Positions 32,694 to 39,671 of a DNA stretch of 64,000 nucleotides are shown one piece after another (position 1 is the first letter of the stretch; every line of letters starts with the position of its first letter). The position numbers were made by a program, and so were the translations under genes. The stretch comes from a bacterium (GTDB lineage Bacteria > Electryoneota > RPQS01), in assembly GCA_036504735.1 (NCBI GenBank), contig DASXUQ010000019.1:310001-374000 (forward strand). The letters are read 5' to 3'. The notes beneath the pieces were generated by a model. It was not told the DNA's origin, did not search any database, and saw nothing but the letters and a program-made list of their open reading frames with translations.

Positions 32694-33684
32694 ACTACAT
32701 GTTGGCCTTGTGGGTGCCGGCTATTTAGGCACCATCCATGCCCGCCTGCTGGCGGCGCAGCCGATCCAGTGGACCGGCGTTTATGATGTGGATCCCGCGC
32801 GCAGTCAAAAAGTCGCGGCAGATTTCGGATCCAAAGCCGTGAATTCGCTGGAAGAACTGATTGCCGCCAGTGATGCGCTGGTGGTGGCTTCGGCTACCGC
32901 TTCCCACTACGCCGTGGGCAAGCAGATTCTTCAGGCCGGCAAGCATCTCTTCCTGGAAAAACCCATCACCACCACGCCCGCCGAAGGCGAAGAGTTGGTG
33001 GCGCTGGCCAAGAAGAAAAACCTCGTGCTGCAGGTCGGACACGTGGAGCGTTTCAGCCGCGCGTTTCGCTCGTTGGGTACGGATCATCCGCGCCCGCAGT
33101 TTGTGGAAGCCCACCGGCTCTCGCAGTTCCGCCCGCGCGGCACCGATGTCGCCGTGGTGCTGGATCTGATGATTCATGATCTGGACCTGATTCTGGGATT
33201 GATGGGAGAATTGCCTTCCGTAGTGGAAGCCTCGGGTGTGGCGGTGATCTCCGAAGGCGTGGACATTGCCAATGCGCGCCTCACCTTTCCCTCGGGCGCG
33301 GTCGCAAACGTCACCGCCAGCCGCATCAGCGCCAACCCCATGCGCAAGCTGCGCATGTTCGCCTCCGATAGTTACATCTCGCTGGATTTCGCCACCGGCA
33401 GCACGCAAGTCTTCCACCTCGCCCGCCCCGGTGAAGAAAATATTCCCGGCACCACCAGCCTTGGCGAGATCGAAAAGGCCGCGGTAAAGCGCCACATTCT
33501 GTTTTCATCTCCCTCCGCCCCGGAAGGCAACGCGATTCAGATGGAGCAGCAAGCCTTCTTCAAAGCCATTGAAACCGGCACCCCTCCCCCCTGCTCCGGC
33601 GAAGACGGCCTCCGCGCCCTCAAAGTTGCGACTCTCATTTTAGAGAAGATGGGAACTACAGAGATTGCCACGGGTAGGGAATAG
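32686..33684 (+). CDS. Gfo/Idh/MocA-family sugar oxidoreductase
   Basis: 332 residues from a GTG start. A Rossmann NAD(P) motif (VGLVGAGYLGTIHARLL), the FLEKPITTTP motif with the catalytic-site Lys, a VGHVERFSRAFR stretch and HDLDLIL are typical of the family. The operon context (GT2, flippase, then lpxB) fits a UDP-GlcNAc 3-dehydrogenase of the GnnA type, which supplies 3-amino sugars for amide-linked lipid A. No aminotransferase (GnnB) is beside it, so this is inference. Other sugar-nucleotide dehydrogenase roles remain possible. Confidence 0.88.
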   Translation: MNKLHVGLVGAGYLGTIHARLLAAQPIQWTGVYDVDPARSQKVAADFGSKAVNSLEELIAASDALVVASATASHYAVGKQILQAGKHLFLEKPITTTPAEGEELVALAKKKNLVLQVGHVERFSRAFRSLGTDHPRPQFVEAHRLSQFRPRGTDVAVVLDLMIHDLDLILGLMGELPSVVEASGVAVISEGVDIANARLTFPSGAVANVTASRISANPMRKLRMFASDSYISLDFATGSTQVFHLARPGEENIPGTTSLGEIEKAAVKRHILFSSPSAPEGNAIQMEQQAFFKAIETGTPPPCSGEDGLRALKVATLILEKMGTTEIATGRE

Positions 33685-33721
33685 GAATCCCACGGCGTGT
33701 ACGCTCTCCATTGACTCTGCC

Positions 33722-33778
33722 GTAGGGGCACGATCCGCAGAGCGAGATCTCGGCTTCGCCGGACATGTCGTGCCCGTC
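33722..33778. repeat. REP-like palindrome with a 30-bp insert in its centre
   Basis: GTAGGGGCACGA (33722-33733) and CATGTCGTGCCCG (33764-33776) are the two halves of the palindrome seen intact at 34388-34412. Here they are separated by exactly 30 bp (33734-33763), which itself begins TCCG, ends CGGA and carries a CGAGATCTCG palindrome. It lies just before the RAYT gene. Confidence 0.75.
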
Positions 33779-33794
33779 TTCAAGAACATCACAC

Positions 33795-34346
33795 ATGGAT
33801 CCTGAAGAGAAGAAGTATCCACGCAGAAGATCTGTCCGCCTTCGCGACTTCGATTACGCGAGCAACGGCGCATATTCTGTGACCGTCTGCACGCGCCAAC
33901 GCGAGTGTCTGTTCGGAGAGATCAAGGATGGCGAGCTGATCTTGAATGATCTGGGCCGAATGGTAGAGAAGGCCTGGCGGGAGATTCCGAATCATTTTCC
34001 TTCCGTGTTTCTCGATACCTTTGTGCTGATGCCCAATCATCTGCATGGCATTTTGTTGATTGATAATGGAAGGACGGGCACGGCATGCCGTGCCCCTACG
34101 ACAGAGTCCTATCAACATCCCGTGCCGGGTTCTGTGAGCACCGTGGTTCGCTCCTTCAAGGCCGCCGTGACCAAACGAGTTCGCGAGCAATCGGGCGATC
34201 CGTTTGTGGTGATTTTTCAACGCGGTTTCCACGAGAATGTGATTACCTCGCGCGGGGAACACCTTGCCCTTCGGGCCTACATCACTCGCAATCCGTTGGC
34301 TTGGGACGAGGACGAAAACAACCCGGGACATTCTGACATCCAATGA
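33795..34346 (+). CDS. REP-associated tyrosine transposase (RAYT), Y1 HUH family
   Basis: 183 residues. The start at 33795 is preferred over an in-frame ATG at 33765, which lies inside the REP palindrome. Family motifs: FDYASNGAYSVTVCTRQRECLFG, the HUH motif in MPNHLHGIL (His-x-His), FQRGFHENVI and the catalytic Tyr in YITRNPLAW. RAYTs are single-strand transposases that move or maintain REP/BIME palindromes. REP-like palindromes flank this gene on both sides (33722-33778, 34388-34412). A perfect 20-bp copy lies inside the reading frame (34076-34095), encoding an in-frame insert around RTGTACRAPT. The block separates the Gfo/Idh gene from lpxB. The catalytic residues are intact. Confidence 0.88.
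   Translation: MDPEEKKYPRRRSVRLRDFDYASNGAYSVTVCTRQRECLFGEIKDGELILNDLGRMVEKAWREIPNHFPSVFLDTFVLMPNHLHGILLIDNGRTGTACRAPTTESYQHPVPGSVSTVVRSFKAAVTKRVREQSGDPFVVIFQRGFHENVITSRGEHLALRAYITRNPLAWDEDENNPGHSDIQ
34076..34095. repeat. 20-bp perfect REP-like palindrome inside the RAYT coding sequence
   Basis: GGGCACGGCA/TGCCGTGCCC, followed by CTACGAC, the same GGGCACG core and CCTAC/GTAGG edge as the flanking elements. It keeps the frame open, adding about ten residues in a loop after the HUH motif. Confidence 0.8.
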
Positions 34347-34387
34347 ATCGTATGCGCCCATCGCAACCCGCGGCCCATGATTCCGCC

Positions 34388-34412
34388 GTAGGGGCACGAC
34401 ATGTCGTGCCCG
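34388..34412. repeat. REP-like palindrome downstream of RAYT
   Basis: A perfect 20-bp palindrome at 34392-34411 (GGGCACGACA/TGTCGTGCCC) with GTAGG on the left edge. With 33722-33778 it brackets the transposase gene. Confidence 0.8.
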
Positions 34413-34445
34413 ATGGAGCGCGAGTATTCAGAAAGGGTGCTTACA

Positions 34446-35234
34446 ATGGGTATTTGTGCATACTGTGGGCAAGACAGGAAGTTAACGCGCGAGCATATTA
34501 CCCCAAACTGGATGCATCGGGCCAATCCGGAATGGAATAACTACCTCGGCAAAATAGACAAAGTTGTAGCTGCCGATCCCGTGACCAAGGATGTTTGCGA
34601 GGAGTGCAATGGCGGGGTACTATCGGGTCTCGATTGCTATGCAAAAGACTTGTGGCAGAGGTACTTCTCTTGCTTTGCAAGTGCCGGTGAAGATCTCATC
34701 TTCGAATACGACTACGACCTTCTCGCCCGATGGCTCCTAAAGATATCCTACAATAGTGCCAGAGCCGGCAGCGAGGCCGAATGGAGTGGTCTTGTAGAGA
34801 CAGTTCCTTACATACTCGGCACTGGTGGTCGCCCGTTCGGCCTCACCGTATTTATGCACCTCATCATCCCTCATCCTGTTTCACGGGATGAAGCTCTGGT
34901 CTTGAATATCGACCCAGCTTTTCTCATCGCCGGGGGAATCGCACCCAATATGGTCCGAATGGAGGGGTACGGCGTCTTCTCGCACGACGCTCCGATGAGC
35001 GTAAGCCAACGAGTGATCATTAGGTCGTACGAATTTGGATTACTCGTTCCAGCTACGTTTGAAGGGAAGATCGAGATGGCTTTACAGAACCAAGCGGCTA
35101 AACAACTCGCCTTACCCGACGGATGGGCTGTTCTCTATCCGCGAAACCGTAAAGTGCGTGTTCGCGCGTCGGACACAACGTCGTTCGATGTCATGGAAAA
35201 CTTTGTTCATGATCATCCAGGTCTCAAGTTTTGA
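34446..35234 (+). CDS. HNH-endonuclease-like protein of unknown role
   Basis: 262 residues from the ATG at 34446 (GAAAGGG upstream); a longer frame would start inside the REP palindrome. The N-terminus has CAYCGQDRKLTREHITPNWM and, after about 25 residues, VCEECNGG. This CxxC...H...CxxC layout is that of HNH/5-methylcytosine-type endonucleases, with REHITP supplying a possible catalytic His. The remaining 200 residues match no family I recognise. Its base composition looks lower in G+C than its neighbours and its codons are less biased. With the adjacent transposase this suggests acquired DNA. It could be a small defence or mobile-element gene. Confidence 0.7.
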   Translation: MGICAYCGQDRKLTREHITPNWMHRANPEWNNYLGKIDKVVAADPVTKDVCEECNGGVLSGLDCYAKDLWQRYFSCFASAGEDLIFEYDYDLLARWLLKISYNSARAGSEAEWSGLVETVPYILGTGGRPFGLTVFMHLIIPHPVSRDEALVLNIDPAFLIAGGIAPNMVRMEGYGVFSHDAPMSVSQRVIIRSYEFGLLVPATFEGKIEMALQNQAAKQLALPDGWAVLYPRNRKVRVRASDTTSFDVMENFVHDHPGLKF

Positions 35235-35254
35235 TGCAGCAGGCATGAGAGTAG

Positions 35255-36424
35255 ATGTCTAAACCCATAATCTTCATTTCCGCCGGCGAATCGTCCGGCG
35301 ACATGCACGGCGCGGGGGTGGTGGCCGAACTCCGCAAGCGGTATCCGGACGCCGAGATTTTCGGCATCGGCGGCGACCGGATGGAAGCGGCCGGGGTCGA
35401 ACTCATCGAGAATGCCCGCCGCATGTCTTTCATGGGTTTTGCCGAAGTGGTGAGGCATCTGCCGTTTATTCTCGCTGTGCGCGCCAGAGTTTTGGCCGAA
35501 ATCGTCCGCCGCAAGCCAAATCTATTAATTTTGATTGATTATCCGGGATTTCATTTCTCTCTTTTGCGGAAACTGACTCGCCTGCGCGTGGTTGAACAAA
35601 TGAAGGTCCTTTATTACATTCCTCCGCAGGTCTGGGCGTGGAAGGCCGGACGGGCCAAAGAACTGGCCAAATGGGCCGATCACATTGCCGTCATCTTCCC
35701 CTTCGAGGTCGAAATCTTCGAAAAGCTGGGAGCCAAGGTCAGCTTTGTCGGGCATCCGCTGCTCGATGAAATTGGCCCTATTCCGCCGCGCGGTCAGTTT
35801 CTAAAGGGCCTCGATCTGCAACCGGATGACCGGGTCGTCGGCCTGTTTCCCGGATCACGCAAGCAGGAGATCCGCCGCCATCTGCCGGTGCTGCTTGAAG
35901 CCAGCAAGATTCTGCGCCGCTTCGAACCCGAACTGAAGTTCATCCTCGCCGAATCGCCGCACGTGCCCAACACCCTCTACGAGCGTTACCTGCGGCTGCA
36001 TCCCGGAATCACGCGCGCCTTCGGAGTCTCCCATGCGGTAATGGCCCATGCCAACGCCTCTCTGGTAAAGTCCGGCAGCAGCACGGTGGAAGCGGCCTAC
36101 TATGGCAACCCCTTTGTGGTCTTTTACAAAACGGCGGCCTTAAGCTATGCCATCGGCAAGCGGATTGTCAAGGTGCCGTTTATTGCCATGGCGAATCTGC
36201 TGGCAGGCGAAGAAGTCGTCAAGGAACTGATTCAGGATGAAGCCAGCCCCGACAATTTAGTCGGCGCCATCCTGCCGCTGCTTACTCTGCCGCAGGAGAT
36301 CGAAGCCAGCCGCACCCGCATCAAAAAGGTCCGCGCCGCCTTAGGTGAACCGGGCGCAGCCAAAAAAGTGGCGGAGATTGCCGGCGGACTGCTCAAGGAA
36401 GAGGCTGAAAGCGGAACCCCCTAA
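35255..36424 (+). CDS. lpxB: Lipid-A-disaccharide synthase LpxB
   Basis: 389 residues, normal length. The start ISAGESSGDMHGAGV is the signature LpxB N-terminus. FGIGGDRMEAAG, SFMGFAEV, DYPGFHF, YYIPPQVWAWK, FVGHPLLDE, GLFPGSRKQEI and a SGSSTVEAAYYGNPFVVFYK motif follow. It joins UDP-2,3-diacyl-glucosamine to lipid X (GT19), making the lipid A backbone, and so proves an LPS-type outer membrane. It lies 20 nt after the HNH-like gene. The preceding GT2-flippase-Gfo/Idh genes are probably its older operon partners, now separated by the RAYT block. Confidence 0.96.
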   Translation: MSKPIIFISAGESSGDMHGAGVVAELRKRYPDAEIFGIGGDRMEAAGVELIENARRMSFMGFAEVVRHLPFILAVRARVLAEIVRRKPNLLILIDYPGFHFSLLRKLTRLRVVEQMKVLYYIPPQVWAWKAGRAKELAKWADHIAVIFPFEVEIFEKLGAKVSFVGHPLLDEIGPIPPRGQFLKGLDLQPDDRVVGLFPGSRKQEIRRHLPVLLEASKILRRFEPELKFILAESPHVPNTLYERYLRLHPGITRAFGVSHAVMAHANASLVKSGSSTVEAAYYGNPFVVFYKTAALSYAIGKRIVKVPFIAMANLLAGEEVVKELIQDEASPDNLVGAILPLLTLPQEIEASRTRIKKVRAALGEPGAAKKVAEIAGGLLKEEAESGTP

Positions 36425-36431
36425 TCAAGTC

Positions 36432-36482
36432 CCCCTAGCGGCGGCCTCCGGCCGTCAGTCCGAAGGACAGAAGGCTCCGCTA
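36432..36482. repeat. Palindrome-rich intergenic element after lpxB
   Basis: Contains nested GGCC/CCGG pairs (GGCGGCCTCCGGCCGTC) and TCCGAAGGA. The 15-mer CGGCGGCCTCCGGCC (36439-36453) recurs at 42321-42335 inside a coding sequence. It may be another repeat family or a weak terminator. Confidence 0.4.
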
Positions 36483-36510
36483 TTAATGATTCTACCCGGG
36501 AGAGCATCCC

Positions 36511-37485
36511 ATGGCAGTCATTGACAGTTTAAGAGAACAGCTTCTCGAACGGCGCACGAGGCTCGAAGCGGCCATGCCGCTGCTGAAAGATCCCGCGCCG
36601 GTGGTGCATCTGCTGCAGGAAGTGGATGCGGCTCTCGAGCGGATGGAAAACGGCACCTACGGCGTATGCATGGTCTGCCAGGGGCACATCGAAAAAGAGC
36701 TGCTGCTGGCCAACCCTCTGGTGCGGGTCTGCCTTGAAGATCTGAATGCCGCACAGCAGCGTGCGCTGGAAGAAGATCTCGACTTAGCCTCACGCCTTCA
36801 GGCCGCGCTGCTTCCCCAGAACAATCTGGCTCTGCACGGCTGGGAGATGCACTACCACTATGCTCCCGCCGGACCCGTGGGCGGAGACTATTGGGACATG
36901 TTCCCCGCACAACAGGGAGACGGCGAACTGCTGTTTGTGCTGGGCGACGTCTCCGGCAAAGGTGTGGCCGCCTCCTTGCTGGCGACGCAGCTCCATGCGA
37001 TCTTTCATAGCCTGCTCCCTTTCGGCCTTGGCCCGAGTGATCTGGTCACTCGCGCCAATCGCCTGCTCTGCGAGAGTTCTTTCAACTCCCATTATGCCAC
37101 GCTGATTTGCGGCAAGGCTGACGGCACAGGCAACGTCGAGATCTGCAATGCGGGACATCCACCCGCGCTGCTGCTCAGCCCCCAGAGCGTGCAGCACCTT
37201 GATGCCACGGGGGTGCCTGCGGGACTTTTCTGCGACACTCCCTTCGACGTCACCACGGTCACCCTGCAGCCGGGAGACACGCTGCTGATGTTCACCGATG
37301 GCCTCACCGAAGCCATGGATGGCCAGGCTGAATACGGCCTTGAGCGGCTCTCGAATCTGATCGCCGCCCTCCACGAGCTGACACCGAAAGATCTGGTCAC
37401 TTCCTGCCTGAGCGACCTGACCGGATTCCTTGCCGGAAGAGAACCGGTAGATGATTTGACGCTGGTGGCCATAAGAAAAATTTGA
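36511..37485 (+). CDS. DksA-like zinc-finger domain fused to RsbU/SpoIIE-type PP2C phosphatase
   Basis: 324 residues. Residues 1-80 look like a DksA/TraR module: a helical hairpin (DSLREQLLERRTRLEAAM), then ERMENGTYGVCMVCQGHIEKELL...VCLED. The zinc motif has Cys53, Cys56 and Cys74, but the fourth position is Asp77 instead of Cys. Residues about 85-324 are a complete SpoIIE phosphatase: GGDYWDMFP, GDVSGKGVAASLL, NAGHPPALLL, FTDGLTEAMD and PVDDLTLVAI, with the metal-binding acidic residues kept. RsbU-type enzymes dephosphorylate anti-sigma antagonists. A DksA-like front could tie that switch to RNA polymerase or (p)ppGpp. GGGAG precedes the ATG. The fusion is unusual. Confidence 0.88.
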   Translation: MAVIDSLREQLLERRTRLEAAMPLLKDPAPVVHLLQEVDAALERMENGTYGVCMVCQGHIEKELLLANPLVRVCLEDLNAAQQRALEEDLDLASRLQAALLPQNNLALHGWEMHYHYAPAGPVGGDYWDMFPAQQGDGELLFVLGDVSGKGVAASLLATQLHAIFHSLLPFGLGPSDLVTRANRLLCESSFNSHYATLICGKADGTGNVEICNAGHPPALLLSPQSVQHLDATGVPAGLFCDTPFDVTTVTLQPGDTLLMFTDGLTEAMDGQAEYGLERLSNLIAALHELTPKDLVTSCLSDLTGFLAGREPVDDLTLVAIRKI

Positions 37486-37654
37486 AAGACTGAAATTCGG
37501 AACGCACAGCCTGCGTAAACTGTGAAAAATATACATACTAACCAGTCAGTATGCGGTCAGTTTCAGAACTTTATTATTTGTAATTTATAATTTTGGATTT
37601 TCTCGAGTGTCCGGTCTCGTTTTTGCCTTAGTAGGATTGGGGTAGTCACCGCTT

Positions 37655-38536
37655 ATGCTGTCCAACACCTTCTGCCATATTCCCCGCGTGTCGCCCAAAG
37701 TCGAAGAACGGCTCTGGGCGGACGGGCTGCTGTCGTGGGATGTGATGCAGAAGGCCAGCAAGCTTCCGGTCACGCGCATCACCCTCGACACGGTGCAGCG
37801 GCATGTGGATGAATCACAGCGGCATCTGGAGCAGGAAAACCCCCGTTACTTTGCCGACCTCCTCCCCGCCAACATGCAGTGGAGACTGTTTCCCGAATTC
37901 CGCCACAGCGTCGCTTATCTGGATATCGAAACCACCGGGCTGCAGTCGGGCGCGAACCATGTCACCACCATCGCGCTTTACGACGGCTTAACCATCAAGC
38001 ACTATATTCAGGGGCAGAATCTGGGCGACTTCGCGCGGGACATCGAGCAGTACAAGCTGCTGGTCACCTACAACGGCAAGTGCTTCGATATTCCCTTTCT
38101 GCGGCAAAGCCTCGGACTGGCGCTTCCCCAGGCGCACATCGATCTGCGGTATGTGCTGTTCAAACTCGGCTATCGGGGCGGACTGAAGGGCTGTGAAAAG
38201 GCCATGGGCATCGAACGCTATGAACTGGACGGTGTCGACGGTTTCATGGCGGTGTGCCTGTGGGGAGACTACAAGAAGCGGCACAATCCCCGCGCCCTCG
38301 AAACCCTGCTGGCCTACAACATCGCCGATGTGCTCGGCCTCGAAACCCTGCTGGTGAAAGCCTACAACCTGATGCTGAAGCAGACGCCGTTTGAAGCGGC
38401 GCGCCTGCTGGACTTGCCCCAAACGCCGCCGAACCCGTTTCAGGCGGATGTGGCAACCTTGAAGCGGCTGATGAGCGAACTGCCCTGGCACTACGCTCCC
38501 GCGCCGTCCACCTCATTGCAGTACCGTCACGACTAA
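37655..38536 (+). CDS. RNase H-like exonuclease (YprB/COG3359 type)
   Basis: 293 residues. A DEDD-type exonuclease core is visible: AYLDIETTGL (first Asp and Glu), LVTYNGKCFDIPFL (second Asp region), and YNIADVLGLETLL (final Asp). The HIDLRYVLFKLGYRGGLKGCE segment is typical of COG3359 proteins, often annotated ribonuclease H-like. The N-terminal 75 residues (CHIPRVSPKVEERLWADGLLSWDVMQ) also fit that family. It probably acts on DNA or RNA ends; the substrate is unproven. A 169-bp AT-rich gap separates it from the phosphatase gene. Confidence 0.86.
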   Translation: MLSNTFCHIPRVSPKVEERLWADGLLSWDVMQKASKLPVTRITLDTVQRHVDESQRHLEQENPRYFADLLPANMQWRLFPEFRHSVAYLDIETTGLQSGANHVTTIALYDGLTIKHYIQGQNLGDFARDIEQYKLLVTYNGKCFDIPFLRQSLGLALPQAHIDLRYVLFKLGYRGGLKGCEKAMGIERYELDGVDGFMAVCLWGDYKKRHNPRALETLLAYNIADVLGLETLLVKAYNLMLKQTPFEAARLLDLPQTPPNPFQADVATLKRLMSELPWHYAPAPSTSLQYRHD

Positions 38537-38570
38537 TCATAGACCTATCCATTTTGGAGTCGGAGGAACC

Positions 38571-38993
38571 ATGAGACGCACATGGCTGGTGCTTTCCGCA
38601 CATCTGATTCTGCTGGGCCTTCTGGCCGCGGGTGCTTATGCATCCGGATCCAATGGCGGCTACTGCGGCGGCGGCCCGCAAACGCCGGCCCAAGCCGTGA
38701 GTCAACAGGTGATAGTGATTCACATCGACGTAAAGGATCTCCCGCATCAGGCGGCGAGCCTCACGGCACGGTCGATCATCCACGGCATCAAGTTCGCGGC
38801 CCACGCGCCGGGCCACATCAAGTCCGAACTGCGGACCGGATCGGGCAAGGCACAGGTCGCCTTTCAAGCTGCGACGGGACAGACGCAGAGCACGTTTCAA
38901 CGAATATCCGCTGGAGTGACATCGCTATCGCTACAACTTTTGCGGGGCGCGTTCTCTTATTTCTGGGCGCTCGTCTCGGGCCTTTTGCGCTAA
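38571..38993 (+). CDS. Small secreted protein of unknown function
   Basis: 140 residues with a good ribosome site (GGAGG, 5 nt). A signal peptide (1-25) ends ...GAYASG and is followed by a Gly/Cys stretch (NGGYCGGGP) and a region with IHIDVKDLPHQAASLTARSIIHGI. Third-position G/C bias is clear up to about 38900, supporting real translation. The last 30 residues overlap, in another frame, the start of the acyltransferase that follows. The true end may therefore differ if the sequence holds an indel. No family recognised. Confidence 0.65.
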   Translation: MRRTWLVLSAHLILLGLLAAGAYASGSNGGYCGGGPQTPAQAVSQQVIVIHIDVKDLPHQAASLTARSIIHGIKFAAHAPGHIKSELRTGSGKAQVAFQAATGQTQSTFQRISAGVTSLSLQLLRGAFSYFWALVSGLLR

Positions 38994-39586
38994 GACTGCT
39001 GGGCTGCACGTGGCGCGTCGAGACCTCAGGCCGCGAGCAGGTTGAGCAGGCCATGGCCTCCGGCGCACCTCTGCTGCTCATCGTCTGGCACGGACGGATG
39101 ATCGTTCCCGTGTGGCAGATGCGGCGGCGCGGAATTGTCGCTATGGTCAGCCGCCATCAGGACGGGGAGATGGTTTCGCGGCTGGTGGAACGGCTGGGCT
39201 ACCGCACCGTGCGCGGCAGTTCCACGCGCGGCGGTACGGCGGCGGCGCTGGAATTGCTCGATGATATGCGCGTCGGAAAAACAGGCGCGATGATTTGCGA
39301 CGGGCCGCGCGGGCCAATCTACAAGATGAAGCCCGGCACGGCCTTTTTGGCGAAGGAAGCTCGCGCCACCGTAATTCCCGTGGCCTTCAGTGCCGAGCGC
39401 AAGTGGCAGTTCCGCTCGTGGGACCGCTTTCAGGTTCCCAAACCCTTCTCGCGTGTCCATCTGGTCTGGGGCGAGCCCATTCCGCCCTCAGCCGCAAATG
39501 CCGCTGTCGAGGAACTGACCTCGAAATTGGAAAGTGTATTGACTGAGCTGACCGTGCGCGTGGACAGCATGGTCCCAATGGCGTGA
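38907..39586 (+). CDS. DUF374-family lysophospholipid/lipid A acyltransferase-like protein, start unresolved
   Basis: The family match begins near 38915 (hydrophobic LLFLGARLGPFALRLLGCTWRVE) and runs to the stop: LLLIVWHGRMIVPVWQMR, VAMVSRHQDGEMVSRLVERLGY, GSSTRGGTAAALELL, ICDGPRGPIYKMKPG and WDRFQVPKPFSRVHLVWGEPI. DUF374 proteins resemble LpxL-type acyltransferases. The frame is open back to an ATG at 38582, but residues before about 105 are Arg-rich shadow sequence of the secreted protein in the other frame. No ATG, GTG or TTG occurs in frame between 38582 and 39053, and starting at 39053 would remove the first helix. Either a sequence indel, a rare start codon or readthrough from the previous gene is needed. 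Confidence 0.8.
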
Positions 39587-39671
39587 TCTGCCCATCCGAT
39601 GACTACGGAACGATTTATTTGCACCACAAATGACAGGCGCGACATACATCGCGCCTCTGCTCTGAGACCCT

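Noticed and set aside
33765-33795. Upstream ATG as start of RAYT (and likewise 34401 for the HNH-like gene)
   Set aside because: Both ATGs are part of the REP palindrome ACATGT, an accident of the repeat. Downstream ATGs fit the families better.
38930-38950. Programmed -1 frameshift joining the secreted protein to the acyltransferase
   Set aside because: The frames are related by -1, but no X-XXY-YYZ slippery heptamer occurs in the overlap. An indel or a rare start is simpler.
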